From contig NZ_SDLR01000003.1 in the NCBI RefSeq assembly GCF_004522215.1, forward strand, positions 953,246 through 1,017,245: a stretch of 64,000 nt of DNA, given 5' to 3'. The notes beneath the pieces are model-generated. The model was not told the origin of the DNA, did no database searches, and saw nothing but the letters and a program-made list of their open reading frames with translations. Shown here one piece after another: positions 1-8,063 of the stretch. How positions within the stretch are numbered: position 1 is the stretch's first letter; each line of letters opens with the position of its first letter. Origin of the DNA: Ammoniphilus sp. YIM 78166. GTDB taxonomy: Bacteria > Bacillota > Bacilli > Aneurinibacillales > RAOX-1. A program made the translations under genes and the position numbers.

Positions 1-498
1 CGGACGCAGATTTATCACGCTGCTCTCTGCCAATCGAGTAAAAGCCGGATATAAAACAAGAAAAAACAAGATATTGCCAAGGGCATGGTTTAGATCAAAA
101 GGCAATCCAGATAGATAATATAACCAGAAATTCCCAATAAATTGAGACATGGGGTAAGAAATCAGCAATCCATACAGCAATCCACAAAATCCAGCGTAAA
201 GACTTAAGACAAGTACAGGAACCTTTCTACGGATTTTACCGAGCCATCCGCTAAGCCCGGCCACAATCGACCAGGATAGCATTTGCCAAATCGTCCAGAG
301 CCCCATGCCTAATAGCAGATTGGTGATCCAGGTGCTTAGGCACGCTACGATCACCCCATAGAGTGGGCCGAGAACAAATGATGTAATGATGATAAGGACC
401 GTTACAGGCTGAACATTCGGTATAAAAGTGAAGGTCATGCGCCCTACTACACTCAAAGCAATGAGTAAGGCGCAAAGGGTTATCTTTCTTGTTTCCAT
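1..498 (-). CDS. ECF transporter S component (partial, cut by window edge)
   Basis: The first 166 codons of a very hydrophobic membrane protein run off the left edge. The protein begins METRKITLCALLIALSVVGR and carries several alternating hydrophobic helices with short polar loops, including the F-[IV]-P-N-V-Q-P stretch common in the substrate-binding (S) subunits of energy-coupling-factor vitamin transporters. It starts 2 bp after the stop of the DUF4430 lipoprotein gene, so the two are almost certainly co-transcribed. That pairing suggests a corrinoid or related vitamin as substrate, because DUF4430 is the C-terminal domain type of transcobalamin; this is inference. The S-component call is fairly safe; the substrate is not. 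Confidence 0.75.
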   Translation of the reverse strand, partial: METRKITLCALLIALSVVGRMTFTFIPNVQPVTVLIIITSFVLGPLYGVIVACLSTWITNLLLGMGLWTIWQMLSWSIVAGLSGWLGKIRRKVPVLVLSLYAGFCGLLYGLLISYPMSQFIGNFWLYYLSGLPFDLNHALGNILFFLVLYPAFTRLAESSVINLRP

Positions 499-500
499 GC

Positions 501-902
501 TTATTCCCACTTACGGAAGTCAAATTGCAGCAGGTCATCGGGTTGAAGCTTGTATTCATTGGCCCCCACGGTGGCCTCCATCCCATTAACAGAATAGAAC
601 CAGGCCGTTTTATCCTTTTCATTCCCCTCAATGCCATTAATTCCAGTTATGAATGCATCGTTATAAGCTGTTGTCACCTGATAATGGGCTTTCATCACGT
701 CCAATACGGTTTGTCCCTCCGTGATTTCTACGTGTTTTTCTTCCATGACTTCCTGTTTATTCTCTTTTGATAGAACTATTGTAATAGCGTGCTCATGACT
801 CTGATGCTCTGATGGGGTCTCTGTTGGCCGTTCGGCTTGATTTCCTGTACACGCGCTTAACAATAATCCCGTCACCAAGAACAGGATCCAGAATGTTTTC
901 AT
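501..902 (-). CDS. DUF4430 (transcobalamin-like C-terminal domain) lipoprotein
   Basis: A 133-residue lipoprotein. The signal peptide MKTFWILFLVTGLLLSAC ends in a lipobox with Cys18, so it should be anchored outside the membrane. A polar, His/Glu-rich linker follows, then a DUF4430-type domain with the typical core ITEGQTVLDVMKAHYQV and a later TAWFYSVNG stretch. The start at 902 is chosen because GGAGAG precedes it and because it begins the signal peptide; a longer open frame upstream has no ribosome site and crosses a terminator. It lies directly before the ECF S component, and likely hands a ligand to that transporter. The ligand (cobalamin or another molecule) is inference. Confidence 0.85.
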   Translation of the reverse strand: MKTFWILFLVTGLLLSACTGNQAERPTETPSEHQSHEHAITIVLSKENKQEVMEEKHVEITEGQTVLDVMKAHYQVTTAYNDAFITGINGIEGNEKDKTAWFYSVNGMEATVGANEYKLQPDDLLQFDFRKWE

Positions 903-978
903 TTTCGTTCTCTCCTTTCCTATCATTACAGGGCAGATTACATTATATATAAAAACTTCTATTGAAGTAAAATCGAGT

Positions 979-1012
979 AAAAAAAAACTTCTATTCCCAT
1001 ATCGAATAGAAG
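979..1012 (-). terminator. Rho-independent terminator after the Mur ligase gene
   Basis: Read on the minus strand, a perfect 9-bp stem (988-996 with 1004-1012) is followed by a run of nine T. It lies between the Mur ligase stop and the DUF4430 start, so the two genes are separate units. Confidence 0.88.
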
Positions 1013-1036
1013 CTAATCCTATATAACCCAAGTCAC

Positions 1037-2440
1037 TTATTCTGCGAATATTTTTCTCATCAAGGTTTGATAAGGTGGGATATCCATAAGTACGTAGTAA
1101 TAGGGGAATTTGAGGAGAACGAGAGTTTTGCGATTTAAGTGAGGGAGTAGAGCATGATAAACTTCTTGAGCGGTGTGGCAAAATTCTACTCTTCTTGGAT
1201 CCATGCCTTCCTTTATGGCACTTAGTCCGATTGGTTTGGCTTTTTGATCAACTAAAATGAGTTTTTTAACTCTCATGTTTGCGACGTACTTGCCCATTTC
1301 AGTGTATTGGGATTGCCCCTCTTTCCCTAGCTGAGGCATAAAACCCAAAACGGCAACCATATCCCTACCCTTAGCCTGCTCTTTTAAGACATCCAATGCA
1401 GCCTTCATAGAAGGAGGGGTACAATTCCAGGTATCGTCAATAATGGTGCATCCATTCACTCCCTTTTTGAATTCCATATGCATGCGCATCTGTTTATATT
1501 TCGAAAGCAATGCAATGGATTCGTCAATGCGCATACCTATAGCATGACAAGCAGCAATTGCAGCAAGTGCGTTATACACGTTGTGCTTTCCATAACCGGG
1601 AACAAACACCTTATATCGCTTGTCTTTGTAATACAAGCGGAAAGTAATGCCCCCTTCGGCTTTTTTTACTCGCTCGGCCCGATAATCGCAGTGAGGTCCC
1701 AAACCAATATAGATCACTTTTCCCTTAAAAGAACGAAGGCTTATTTTTTTTATATTCTCATCATCAGCATTTAAGATGAGGGTTCCACCGGGCTTTATGC
1801 CTTCTAGCATTTCGGCCTTCGCCTGAATGTACGCTTCAAGGGTCTTGCAATGTTGCAAATGATATACTCCAATGTTTAGAATAATGCCTACATTAGGCTG
1901 GAAGTATTTGCAGCTTCTTCTGATCACACCTGGTGCATTCGTGCCTAACTCAAAGACAGCGGCTTCTGTTCGATCGTCAATTCCGGTAAGGTAGCGGATA
2001 TTCATGGAGGAGCCATTTTCTCCATCCTCTGTTGCTTGAACCTTGAACTTGGATGATAAGATCTGCCTAATCATTTCGGTGGTGGTTGTTTTGCCACATG
2101 TACCTGTCACGCCAATAACAGGAAGGGAAAACAAGCTACGATAAAACTTAATAAACCTGGAGTACGCCTTTTCAATATTTTTTACCGCCACAATAACCAC
2201 ATAATCCTCCGTACGCTTGAGGTAATAATGGGGATCATCGGTTACGAGAACAGAAGGTTGCAGCTCCCGTTTGGAACTCCAACTCGACCTTCCCTCTCGC
2301 TGAAAAAATAAAGTCGTTTTCCTAAAGGGTGTCTGGCGATAAGTAACATGTTCAATGGTTAGATCCTTGCCGCCCCTAGCTACGGTACCCTTAATTTTTT
2401 TAAGAATTACTTTTAATGGCAAAGGTTTCAAATCTATCAT
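1037..2440 (-). CDS. MurF-type Mur ligase family protein
   Basis: A 467-residue ATP-dependent amide ligase of the Mur family. An N-terminal uridine-binding-like region (about 1-105) is followed by the P-loop GVTGTCGKTTTTEM (about 109-122), the central ATPase domain with NADDEN, and a C-terminal ligase domain with DDTWNCTPPSM. Length and order match UDP-N-acetylmuramoyl-tripeptide:D-Ala-D-Ala ligases (MurF, about 450 residues). It stands alone rather than in a cell-division/wall cluster, so it may be a paralogue with another acceptor (for example spore wall or a cyanophycin-synthetase-like reaction). The ATG follows AAGGGAGGTC, a strong ribosome site. Ligase family is secure; the exact substrate is not. 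Confidence 0.85.
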   Translation of the reverse strand: MIDLKPLPLKVILKKIKGTVARGGKDLTIEHVTYRQTPFRKTTLFFQREGRSSWSSKRELQPSVLVTDDPHYYLKRTEDYVVIVAVKNIEKAYSRFIKFYRSLFSLPVIGVTGTCGKTTTTEMIRQILSSKFKVQATEDGENGSSMNIRYLTGIDDRTEAAVFELGTNAPGVIRRSCKYFQPNVGIILNIGVYHLQHCKTLEAYIQAKAEMLEGIKPGGTLILNADDENIKKISLRSFKGKVIYIGLGPHCDYRAERVKKAEGGITFRLYYKDKRYKVFVPGYGKHNVYNALAAIAACHAIGMRIDESIALLSKYKQMRMHMEFKKGVNGCTIIDDTWNCTPPSMKAALDVLKEQAKGRDMVAVLGFMPQLGKEGQSQYTEMGKYVANMRVKKLILVDQKAKPIGLSAIKEGMDPRRVEFCHTAQEVYHALLPHLNRKTLVLLKFPYYYVLMDIPPYQTLMRKIFAE

Positions 2441-2614
2441 GACCTCCCTTTGGCTTTATAAATATCTTATGTTTTCGTTTGGTATTCGAACTGTTTAGTA
2501 GTCTAAGAGATTGGCCTATTCCTCTATTTTGGGACAAACTTTGATGATGACAAACGAATAAATTAAGGGCCGTAAGATTTAAGAGTTATATCCTTAGAAG
2601 AAAGGGGAATTTTC

Positions 2615-3385
2615 ATGAGAAGCAGATGGTTATGTCTTATTTACCTTTGTTCCATTGTCATCAGCATGGGAATAAGCAACTCCCAAGCCTCGGCAAAAGG
2701 AACTACTATTTTAGTTGACGGAAAATCTGTACCGTCCATTCAAGTTAATCAAGAAGGTCGAATCTCAGTCTCACCGGTTTTTTTCCAACGCATTGGCGTA
2801 TCTGTAGATTGGAGCTCAAAAGATCTCACGTTTCAATTAAAGGAGGGTGAAGTTGAGTTGACGATCTTACCTGGAGATATTTCTTCAGAAGGTTATATAC
2901 CGTTGAGGTATGTAGCAGAACAATTGGGTATGGAAGTTACCTATGACGCTCCTACCTCCTCCGTACATATCCTGACGGGCCGGACCGTAAACGATCAAGC
3001 GACTAAAAACACGGAAATCTTTTGGTTATATCAATTAACTGAGGCAGAAGCAGGCGGGGAGAGTTATGAAGGGAAGGTCGCTGTTGCGGCAACGGTCTTG
3101 AACCGAGTAAAGAATTCCGATTATCCTAACACAATTAAAGACGTTATCTTCCAAGTCATCCCCATACAGGGTGTAGACTATTACCAGTTCTCTCCTGTTA
3201 AGGATGAGCGCATTTATTCCGTAGTGCCAAGCAACGATACCATTGCAGCGGTAAATGATGCTCTTAAAGGCTCTGATCCTTCAAAGGGTTCTATCGTTTT
3301 CTTTAATCCTAAGAAAACCTCTAACGAGTGGGTAAGAAAGCAGCCTGTCAAAAGCATCATAGGAAACCATGTGTTTGCAGGATGA
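2615..3385 (+). CDS. Secreted cell-wall hydrolase (SleB/Hydrolase_2 type) with copper-amine-oxidase N-like domain
   Basis: A 256-residue exported protein. A signal peptide (about 1-28, ending ASA) is followed by a copper amine oxidase N-terminal-like domain (about 30-120; TTILVDGKSVPSIQV and GYIPLRYVAEQLGMEV are typical), which in Bacillales is a wall/S-layer-associated module. The C-terminal half (about 135-256) is a Hydrolase_2 domain with TEAEAGGESYEGKVAVAATV, where the Glu residues fit the catalytic region of SleB-type lytic transglycosylases or amidases that open cortex peptidoglycan. GAAAGGGG precedes the ATG. Spore germination is possible but not shown; vegetative wall turnover is an alternative. 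Confidence 0.87.
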   Translation: MRSRWLCLIYLCSIVISMGISNSQASAKGTTILVDGKSVPSIQVNQEGRISVSPVFFQRIGVSVDWSSKDLTFQLKEGEVELTILPGDISSEGYIPLRYVAEQLGMEVTYDAPTSSVHILTGRTVNDQATKNTEIFWLYQLTEAEAGGESYEGKVAVAATVLNRVKNSDYPNTIKDVIFQVIPIQGVDYYQFSPVKDERIYSVVPSNDTIAAVNDALKGSDPSKGSIVFFNPKKTSNEWVRKQPVKSIIGNHVFAG

Positions 3386-3407
3386 TATTCGACGTGGTTC
3401 ATAAGCA

Positions 3408-3437
3408 AAAGGGTGTCCCAATTTTGGGGCACCCTTT
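3408..3437. terminator. Bidirectional terminator between convergent genes
   Basis: A 12-bp stem with one G-U pair (AAAGGGTGTCCC with GGGGCACCCTTT) lies between the ends of the convergent hydrolase and telA genes. It is followed by T on the plus strand and A-rich DNA on the other side, so it can serve both. Confidence 0.8.
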
Positions 3438-3447
3438 CTATTGCATA

Positions 3448-4608
3448 TTATTTACCGTCTTTAATTGCCAGGAGCTTCTGTCTAAGCTCACTGCCCATGG
3501 TAGCCAGCTCACCCTCAGCAGCCCGCCTCTTGAGGCGACCTTCTTCTTGGATCCTGAGTGTTTCCTCAAAAGTAGTAAGAATGGACTCTTGGGTTTTCTT
3601 TAAGGTCTCGATATCCACTAAGCCTCGCTCGTTTTCCTTCGCAGTTTCGATGGTGTTGGTTTTGAGCATTTCAGCATTTTTTAAGAGGAGTTCGTTTGTC
3701 GTTTTAGAAACTTGCTTCTGAGCTTCTACCGCATGGCGTTGGCGGATAAGGGTCAGCGCTATGGCCATCTGATTTTTCCACAACGGAATGGCTGTCATAA
3801 TGGACGATTGAATTTTCTCGACTAAAGCTTGATTGGTGTGTTGAATGAGTCGGATTTGCGGTGCGCTCTGGATTGTGATTTCGCGGCTTAGCTTCAAATC
3901 GTGAAGCCTTTTGTCCAGACGATCCGCAAATTGCATCATGTCGTTCACTTCCTGGACTTTCATTTGATCATTGGAAGCTTCAGCTTGTTTTTTTAATTCC
4001 GGGATGGTTTTCTGGTACAGCTGGTCAAGCTTCAGTTCCCCCGCTGCGATATAAATGTTTAAGGCATGGAAATACTCTTTGTTGTGTTCGAATAGTTTTT
4101 CTAGCATGTCAATGTCCGATAAAAGCGCGTTCTTGCTTCGGTCCAGCTTCACGCTAATCCGTTCAATCTGTGCTCCGGTTTTTTGATATTTAGACAAAAC
4201 TTCTTGTATAGAGCTCGACATCTTACCAAAAAACCGGGAAAGCAACGAGCGTTTTTCAGGTTTGAGTTCATCGGCGTTGACCTCTTTAAACTTTTTCATC
4301 AGTTCGTCGATGATTTCCCCAATCTCGCCCAGGTCCTTTTTCTGAACATGCTCTAGCATCGAATCCGAGAAAGATAAGAGCTTGGATTGAGCCGACGCAC
4401 CATAGGTGATCATGGCTTGATGGTTAGCCGGATCAATCTGATCGGCTAGCTGGTAAGCTTTTATTCGGTTCTCTTCGGGTAGTACATCGATCAATCGAGT
4501 CGGCTGAGGATTCTGATGGGTCGTAACTTCCTGCTTCAGTGGCTGGAGGCTGGCAAACGGGTCAGCTAATAAATCATCCATTACATTCGATGGCTTTTTT
4601 TCGTTCAT
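3448..4608 (-). CDS. telA: TelA family toxic-anion resistance protein
   Basis: A 386-residue cytoplasmic, mainly helical protein of the TelA/KlaA family (PF05816), the size usual for Bacillales YaaN/YceH proteins. The central part has the family pattern of long coiled-coil helices with IPLWKNQMAIALTLIRQRHA near residues 275-295. The family was named for tellurite resistance but its biochemical role is unsettled; links to cell-envelope stress are reported. The ATG at 4608 overlaps the stop of the upstream xpaC-like gene by four bases (ATGA), showing translational coupling. A convergent-gene hairpin ends the operon. The family call is firm; a function in metal-oxyanion resistance is only a family label. 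Confidence 0.9.
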   Translation of the reverse strand: MNEKKPSNVMDDLLADPFASLQPLKQEVTTHQNPQPTRLIDVLPEENRIKAYQLADQIDPANHQAMITYGASAQSKLLSFSDSMLEHVQKKDLGEIGEIIDELMKKFKEVNADELKPEKRSLLSRFFGKMSSSIQEVLSKYQKTGAQIERISVKLDRSKNALLSDIDMLEKLFEHNKEYFHALNIYIAAGELKLDQLYQKTIPELKKQAEASNDQMKVQEVNDMMQFADRLDKRLHDLKLSREITIQSAPQIRLIQHTNQALVEKIQSSIMTAIPLWKNQMAIALTLIRQRHAVEAQKQVSKTTNELLLKNAEMLKTNTIETAKENERGLVDIETLKKTQESILTTFEETLRIQEEGRLKRRAAEGELATMGSELRQKLLAIKDGK

Positions 4609-5285
4609 TTGACTTTCCCACTTTCATCCATTATTCGCTTCGCAACATCCAATTCAAACTGAAGGTGATCCATATCCTTAGAAAGCATCTGGTATAAGTC
4701 TTTTTCAATCAGTTGATTGAGCTCATCTAAGGTACGGCGGGTTTCTAGCAGCGCTTGCTCCATTTCCGGGTTCCGTCTCGGCTGGGAAGCCAGAAGCACG
4801 TATTTTTCCGAGAGCTCAAGGGCTGAATCGAGATGAGAAAAGTAAAAGGACTCGGCTAAATAAAACCGCTTCGGCTCTTTTTTAATCATGCTTTGAATCT
4901 TTCTTGTCACGCGTATCAACTGGATACGCTGAGTAAAAGAAGGGATATGTCGTATGGATAAGAGCGCTTTATTTAATCGAAATATTTTCCGCTTCGCTTC
5001 TTGTAGGTTCTTGGCAATGTAGTTGTATTCCTTCCTTGATAAGCGATGCTTCTTAAGGAAGCGATGCTTCCCATATATGGCGCTTAATCCATACGCAGCC
5101 AATCCTCCACCTAGGGAGATGGCCGTTGAGTTCCAGAAGGATTGTTCAAAGGCAAAAAAGCTTATTAGCCACGCAAGAGAGGCTACAGGTACGGCTAGGA
5201 ATAAGCGAACAAAAAAAGACAGCATTGAGTTCACATCAATCGACTCCCTATCTGAAATTCCTATCTTCCTATACGGATCAATCAT
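4605..5285 (-). CDS. xpaC: XpaC family protein (5-bromo-4-chloroindolyl phosphate hydrolysis)
   Basis: A 226-residue membrane-anchored protein. Two hydrophobic segments near the N-terminus (about 24-45 and 50-66) are followed by a long charged helical cytoplasmic domain. This arrangement and its position immediately before telA match the xpaC-yaaN pair of Bacillus subtilis (PF10112). The family is named after an X-phosphate hydrolysis phenotype, and no catalytic motif is evident here, so enzymatic activity is doubtful. It overlaps telA by four bases. A copy of the GTGACAGGCAC repeat lies just upstream of the start, beyond the aspartase terminator, and could affect its promoter. Confidence 0.85.
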   Translation of the reverse strand: MIDPYRKIGISDRESIDVNSMLSFFVRLFLAVPVASLAWLISFFAFEQSFWNSTAISLGGGLAAYGLSAIYGKHRFLKKHRLSRKEYNYIAKNLQEAKRKIFRLNKALLSIRHIPSFTQRIQLIRVTRKIQSMIKKEPKRFYLAESFYFSHLDSALELSEKYVLLASQPRRNPEMEQALLETRRTLDELNQLIEKDLYQMLSKDMDHLQFELDVAKRIMDESGKVK

Positions 5286-5309
5286 AGCATAGTTTCAATT
5301 CAATTTCTC

Positions 5310-5345
5310 ATCGACAAAATTCGGGGAGTGACAGGCACTCATATA
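5310..5345 (+). repeat. Dispersed GTGACAGGCAC repeat, copy A
   Basis: First of three near-identical copies (others at 31417 and 40298). The shared core is TTCGGGGAGTGACAGGCAC, preceded by ATCGACAA. This copy differs by A for T in AAAATTC and by T after GGCAC. It sits between xpaC and aspA. Confidence 0.85.
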
Positions 5346-5348
5346 AAA

Positions 5349-5373
5349 GGGATAGACTCTATGAGCCTATCCC
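5349..5373 (-). terminator. Terminator of the aspartase gene
   Basis: On the minus strand, GGGATAG pairs with CTATCCC and the stem continues inward with one G-U pair around a 3-base loop. TTTTATAT follows. It lies 9 bp past the aspA stop. Confidence 0.85.
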
Positions 5374-5381
5374 CCTGTGTC

Positions 5382-6803
5382 TTATCTATTTAGTAAATCA
5401 GAACCCGCTATGCCTGGATAGGTCATCTCGTAAGGATCAAGGATGAGATTAAGCTCTTCCTCAGTTAGGACGTTATGCATCAAACACAGCTCCCTTACAG
5501 AGAGACCGGTTTGGATCGCTTCACGTGCAATTCTTGCTGCTGTCTCGTAGCCTAAATGCGGATTCAAAGCTGTAATGATGCCCACGCTTTTCTCTACATA
5601 TTCACGGCATCGTTCTACGTTAGCTTCAATACCCTCTAAACAATAGGTTCTAAATACTTTAAAGCCCTGATTCATAATGCTCAGCGACTGAATTAAGTTA
5701 AAGAACAAGACCGGCTCCATGACATTAAGCTCGAGCTGTCCAGCTTCTGCTGCTAGGCAAATCGTATGATCATTGCCCATGACTTGGAATGCAATCTGAT
5801 TAATGACCTCAGCCATGACTGGGTTCACTTTTCCTGGCATGATAGAGGATCCCGGCTGTCTGGCTGGAAGCGAAATTTCCCCTAAGCCTGAACGCGGGCC
5901 TGATGCCATCAATCGCAGATCGTTGGCAATCTTAGACATATTAATCATACATACCTTTAGGGATGCCGAAACCTCAGCATATACATCTGTATTTTGCGTC
6001 GCATCCACCAAGTCCTCAGCCGTAACTAAAGGAAACCCACTTGTTTCAGCAAGCAGCTCAACCACTTGCTGAATATAGCGAGGATCGGCGTTTAGCCCTG
6101 TGCCTACTGCGGTTGCTCCCATATTGACTTCGAACAAGGATTCGCGGGTACGTTTAATTCTCTTGATATCTCGCCCCAAGGCTCTGCTATAAGCTTCAAA
6201 CTCCTGACCAAGACGGATCGGCACTGCATCCTGCAAATGGGTACGACCCATTTTGATTACTGGATCAAATTCTTTGGCCTTTTGCAAAAACGTCGCATGG
6301 AGCTCTTCCATCGTCGAAATCAATTGCTGTAACAAGGACAAGAGGGCAATTCTCACCGCAGTCGGGAAAGCATCATTGGTAGACTGGGACATATTAACAT
6401 GCGTATTGGGGCTGAGTTTAAAATAATCTCCCTTGGTTTCACCTAGCAATTCAAGGGCGCGGTTGGCGATGACTTCATTGGCATTCATGTTAATCGAAGT
6501 CCCAGCCCCACCCTGGATCGGATCGACGATAAATTGATCATGCCATTTGCCCTTAATGATTTCATCAGCGGCTTCCACTATAACTTGTCCCAAACGTGGG
6601 TTAAGCCTAGAAACTTCAATATTGGCAATAGCCGCAGATTTTTTCACCATGGCCAATGCTTTTATTAACTCTCCATGTATTCTATAGCCTGTAATGGGGA
6701 AGTTCTCCACTGCACGTAGCGTTTGAATTCCATAATAGGCGTCGTGCGGAACTTCCTTCTCCCCCAAAAAGTCTTTCTCTATTCTAACTAAATCCTTGAT
6801 CAT
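5382..6803 (-). CDS. aspA: Aspartate ammonia-lyase (aspartase)
   Basis: A 473-residue member of the fumarase/aspartase superfamily, which reversibly deaminates L-aspartate to fumarate and ammonium in the cytoplasm. The signature GSSIMPGKVNP (about 320-330) carries the catalytic serine loop. TSINMNANEVIANRALELLG and the N-terminal YYGIQTLRAVENFPITG are those of aspartases rather than fumarases, and the C-terminal half reads like Bacillus subtilis AnsB. It is a single-gene unit with its own terminator. GGGGAAAAC precedes the ATG. There is no asparaginase beside it, unlike the ansAB operon of B. subtilis. Confidence 0.95.
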   Translation of the reverse strand: MIKDLVRIEKDFLGEKEVPHDAYYGIQTLRAVENFPITGYRIHGELIKALAMVKKSAAIANIEVSRLNPRLGQVIVEAADEIIKGKWHDQFIVDPIQGGAGTSINMNANEVIANRALELLGETKGDYFKLSPNTHVNMSQSTNDAFPTAVRIALLSLLQQLISTMEELHATFLQKAKEFDPVIKMGRTHLQDAVPIRLGQEFEAYSRALGRDIKRIKRTRESLFEVNMGATAVGTGLNADPRYIQQVVELLAETSGFPLVTAEDLVDATQNTDVYAEVSASLKVCMINMSKIANDLRLMASGPRSGLGEISLPARQPGSSIMPGKVNPVMAEVINQIAFQVMGNDHTICLAAEAGQLELNVMEPVLFFNLIQSLSIMNQGFKVFRTYCLEGIEANVERCREYVEKSVGIITALNPHLGYETAARIAREAIQTGLSVRELCLMHNVLTEEELNLILDPYEMTYPGIAGSDLLNR

Positions 6804-6980
6804 TGTGTTTTCCCCTTTGTAAGTGCTTTCCTTCGCTATCTATTCTACAATAGATTACCCGTTTGTGGAAATAATCTAATTGAAATTAATTGGTACTTCT
6901 ATGCAATTACGTGCAACCTATATCTAACCCTATTCGTCGGAATTAATAACAAAAAAAACAAATTAAGAAGGAGCTTGATT

Positions 6981-7694
6981 ATGAACTATCGATGGTTTCT
7001 ACCCCTATCCATTGTCATTCTGACCCTAATGATCACACCGTTTCTTTCCGCCTCTGCGACCGAGAAAGCAGAAAAAAATACGATTAGCGTTACTGGAAAA
7101 GGAGAAATTCTCATTCAACCCGATGTGGCTTATGTTCGATTAGGTCTAGTAACCCAAGGAAGCACCGCTACAGAAGCCCAGAAGAGTAATGCGGACACTT
7201 TTACCCAAATCCAAAAAGCACTAATGGAACAAGGTCTAAAGCCCGAAGACATGAAAACCGTCCAATTCTCCACCTTCCCCAATTATCAATGGGAAAAGGA
7301 CAAGCAAGTCCTGAAAGGTTACCAAACCCAGCATATTCTATTAGTCACCTATCGCGATATTAACCGTGTAGGGCAGCTATTAGATGCAGTCACTCAAGCT
7401 GGAGCCAATCAAATTGAAGGCGTTCAATACGGGGCAGAAAAGCAAGAAGAATATGAGATTCAAGTACTACACAAAGCCATGGACCATGCCCGAAGAAAGG
7501 CAGATGCTCTGGCAGCCCAAACAGGCAAAAAAGTCACAGGAGTGCTTCATATCTCGGAGCCCGGCACGGCTAGCCCACTCATCTTTCGAGGCCATGAGCT
7601 AGCAGAAGCTAAGGCTATGGATACTGCCTCAACCGTAATTTCTCCTGGAGAATTGAAGATTGAAGCCCAGGTACAAGTCGTATACGAATTTTAA
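6981..7694 (+). CDS. Exported SIMPL (DUF541) domain protein
   Basis: A 237-residue protein with a signal peptide (about 1-26, ending SASA) and one SIMPL/DUF541 domain covering nearly all the rest, recognised by ISVTGKGEILIQPDVAYVRL near its start and the LKIEAQVQVVYEF ending. Proteins of this family are periplasmic or surface-exposed and have been tied to oxidative stress and signalling, with no enzyme activity defined. The ATG at 6981 is preferred over an in-frame TTG at 6975, because AGAAGGAG ends only two bases before the TTG. Monocistronic, with its own terminator. Confidence 0.88.
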   Translation: MNYRWFLPLSIVILTLMITPFLSASATEKAEKNTISVTGKGEILIQPDVAYVRLGLVTQGSTATEAQKSNADTFTQIQKALMEQGLKPEDMKTVQFSTFPNYQWEKDKQVLKGYQTQHILLVTYRDINRVGQLLDAVTQAGANQIEGVQYGAEKQEEYEIQVLHKAMDHARRKADALAAQTGKKVTGVLHISEPGTASPLIFRGHELAEAKAMDTASTVISPGELKIEAQVQVVYEF

Positions 7695-7707
7695 ACGTTA
7701 ACTAGAA

Positions 7708-7740
7708 GAAGGCTGACCTTAGGGGATCAGCCTTCCTTTT
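7708..7740 (+). terminator. Terminator after the SIMPL gene
   Basis: GAAGGCTGA (7708-7716) pairs with TCAGCCTTC (7727-7735), then CTTTTATTTTT. It sits between convergent genes and may also slow transcription from the small minus-strand gene. Confidence 0.82.
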
Positions 7741-7744
7741 ATTT

Positions 7745-7900
7745 TTATCTAGCAGCTCTCATCGTACTGCTCTGAAATAGTTTGTATTTAGCCTTTTCCT
7801 TGCAAAAGTGACAGAAGGTTTCTGCATACGTCACTTTCTTAATATGTGGAAAAATGGAAAAATCCAGTCCTTTTTTAACATGATCTTTACACGTAAACAT
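7745..7900 (-). CDS. Small CxxH/CxxC protein (BA_5709 type)
   Basis: A 51-residue protein. It begins MFTCKDHVKKGLDFSI and continues to ETFCHFCKEKAKYKL, giving C-x2-H (Cys4, His7) and C-x2-C (Cys30, Cys33), a likely zinc-binding set. This spacing and the CK[DE]HVxxALD-type opening match the small CxxH/CxxC family of Bacillales (TIGR04129, BA_5709). GGTGAGGGG lies just before the ATG. Function is unknown for the family. A perfect palindrome (7918-7932) lies in its promoter region and suggests repressor control. Confidence 0.8.
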   Translation of the reverse strand: MFTCKDHVKKGLDFSIFPHIKKVTYAETFCHFCKEKAKYKLFQSSTMRAAR

Positions 7901-7917
7901 GTCCCCTCACCCCTTTA

Positions 7918-7932
7918 GGTATATTGTATACC
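7918..7932. promoter_or_regulatory. Palindromic operator candidate upstream of the CxxH/CxxC gene
   Basis: GGTATATTGTATACC is a 15-bp inverted repeat (GGTATA/TATACC around TTG), 18 bp upstream of the small gene. The form resembles GntR-type operators; the binding protein is not identified. It lies between divergent genes, so either could be the target. Confidence 0.5.
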
Positions 7933-8063
7933 AAAAGTCCATTCCGTACAATCAGATTTTTTTTTACAACTTATCCTTGAACAATTGTATATGGACTTCT
8001 CGCCTTTTCCGGTTGTAAGATGAGATTGCAATATATCACATCTTTTGGAAGAAGGGGCTGTCG

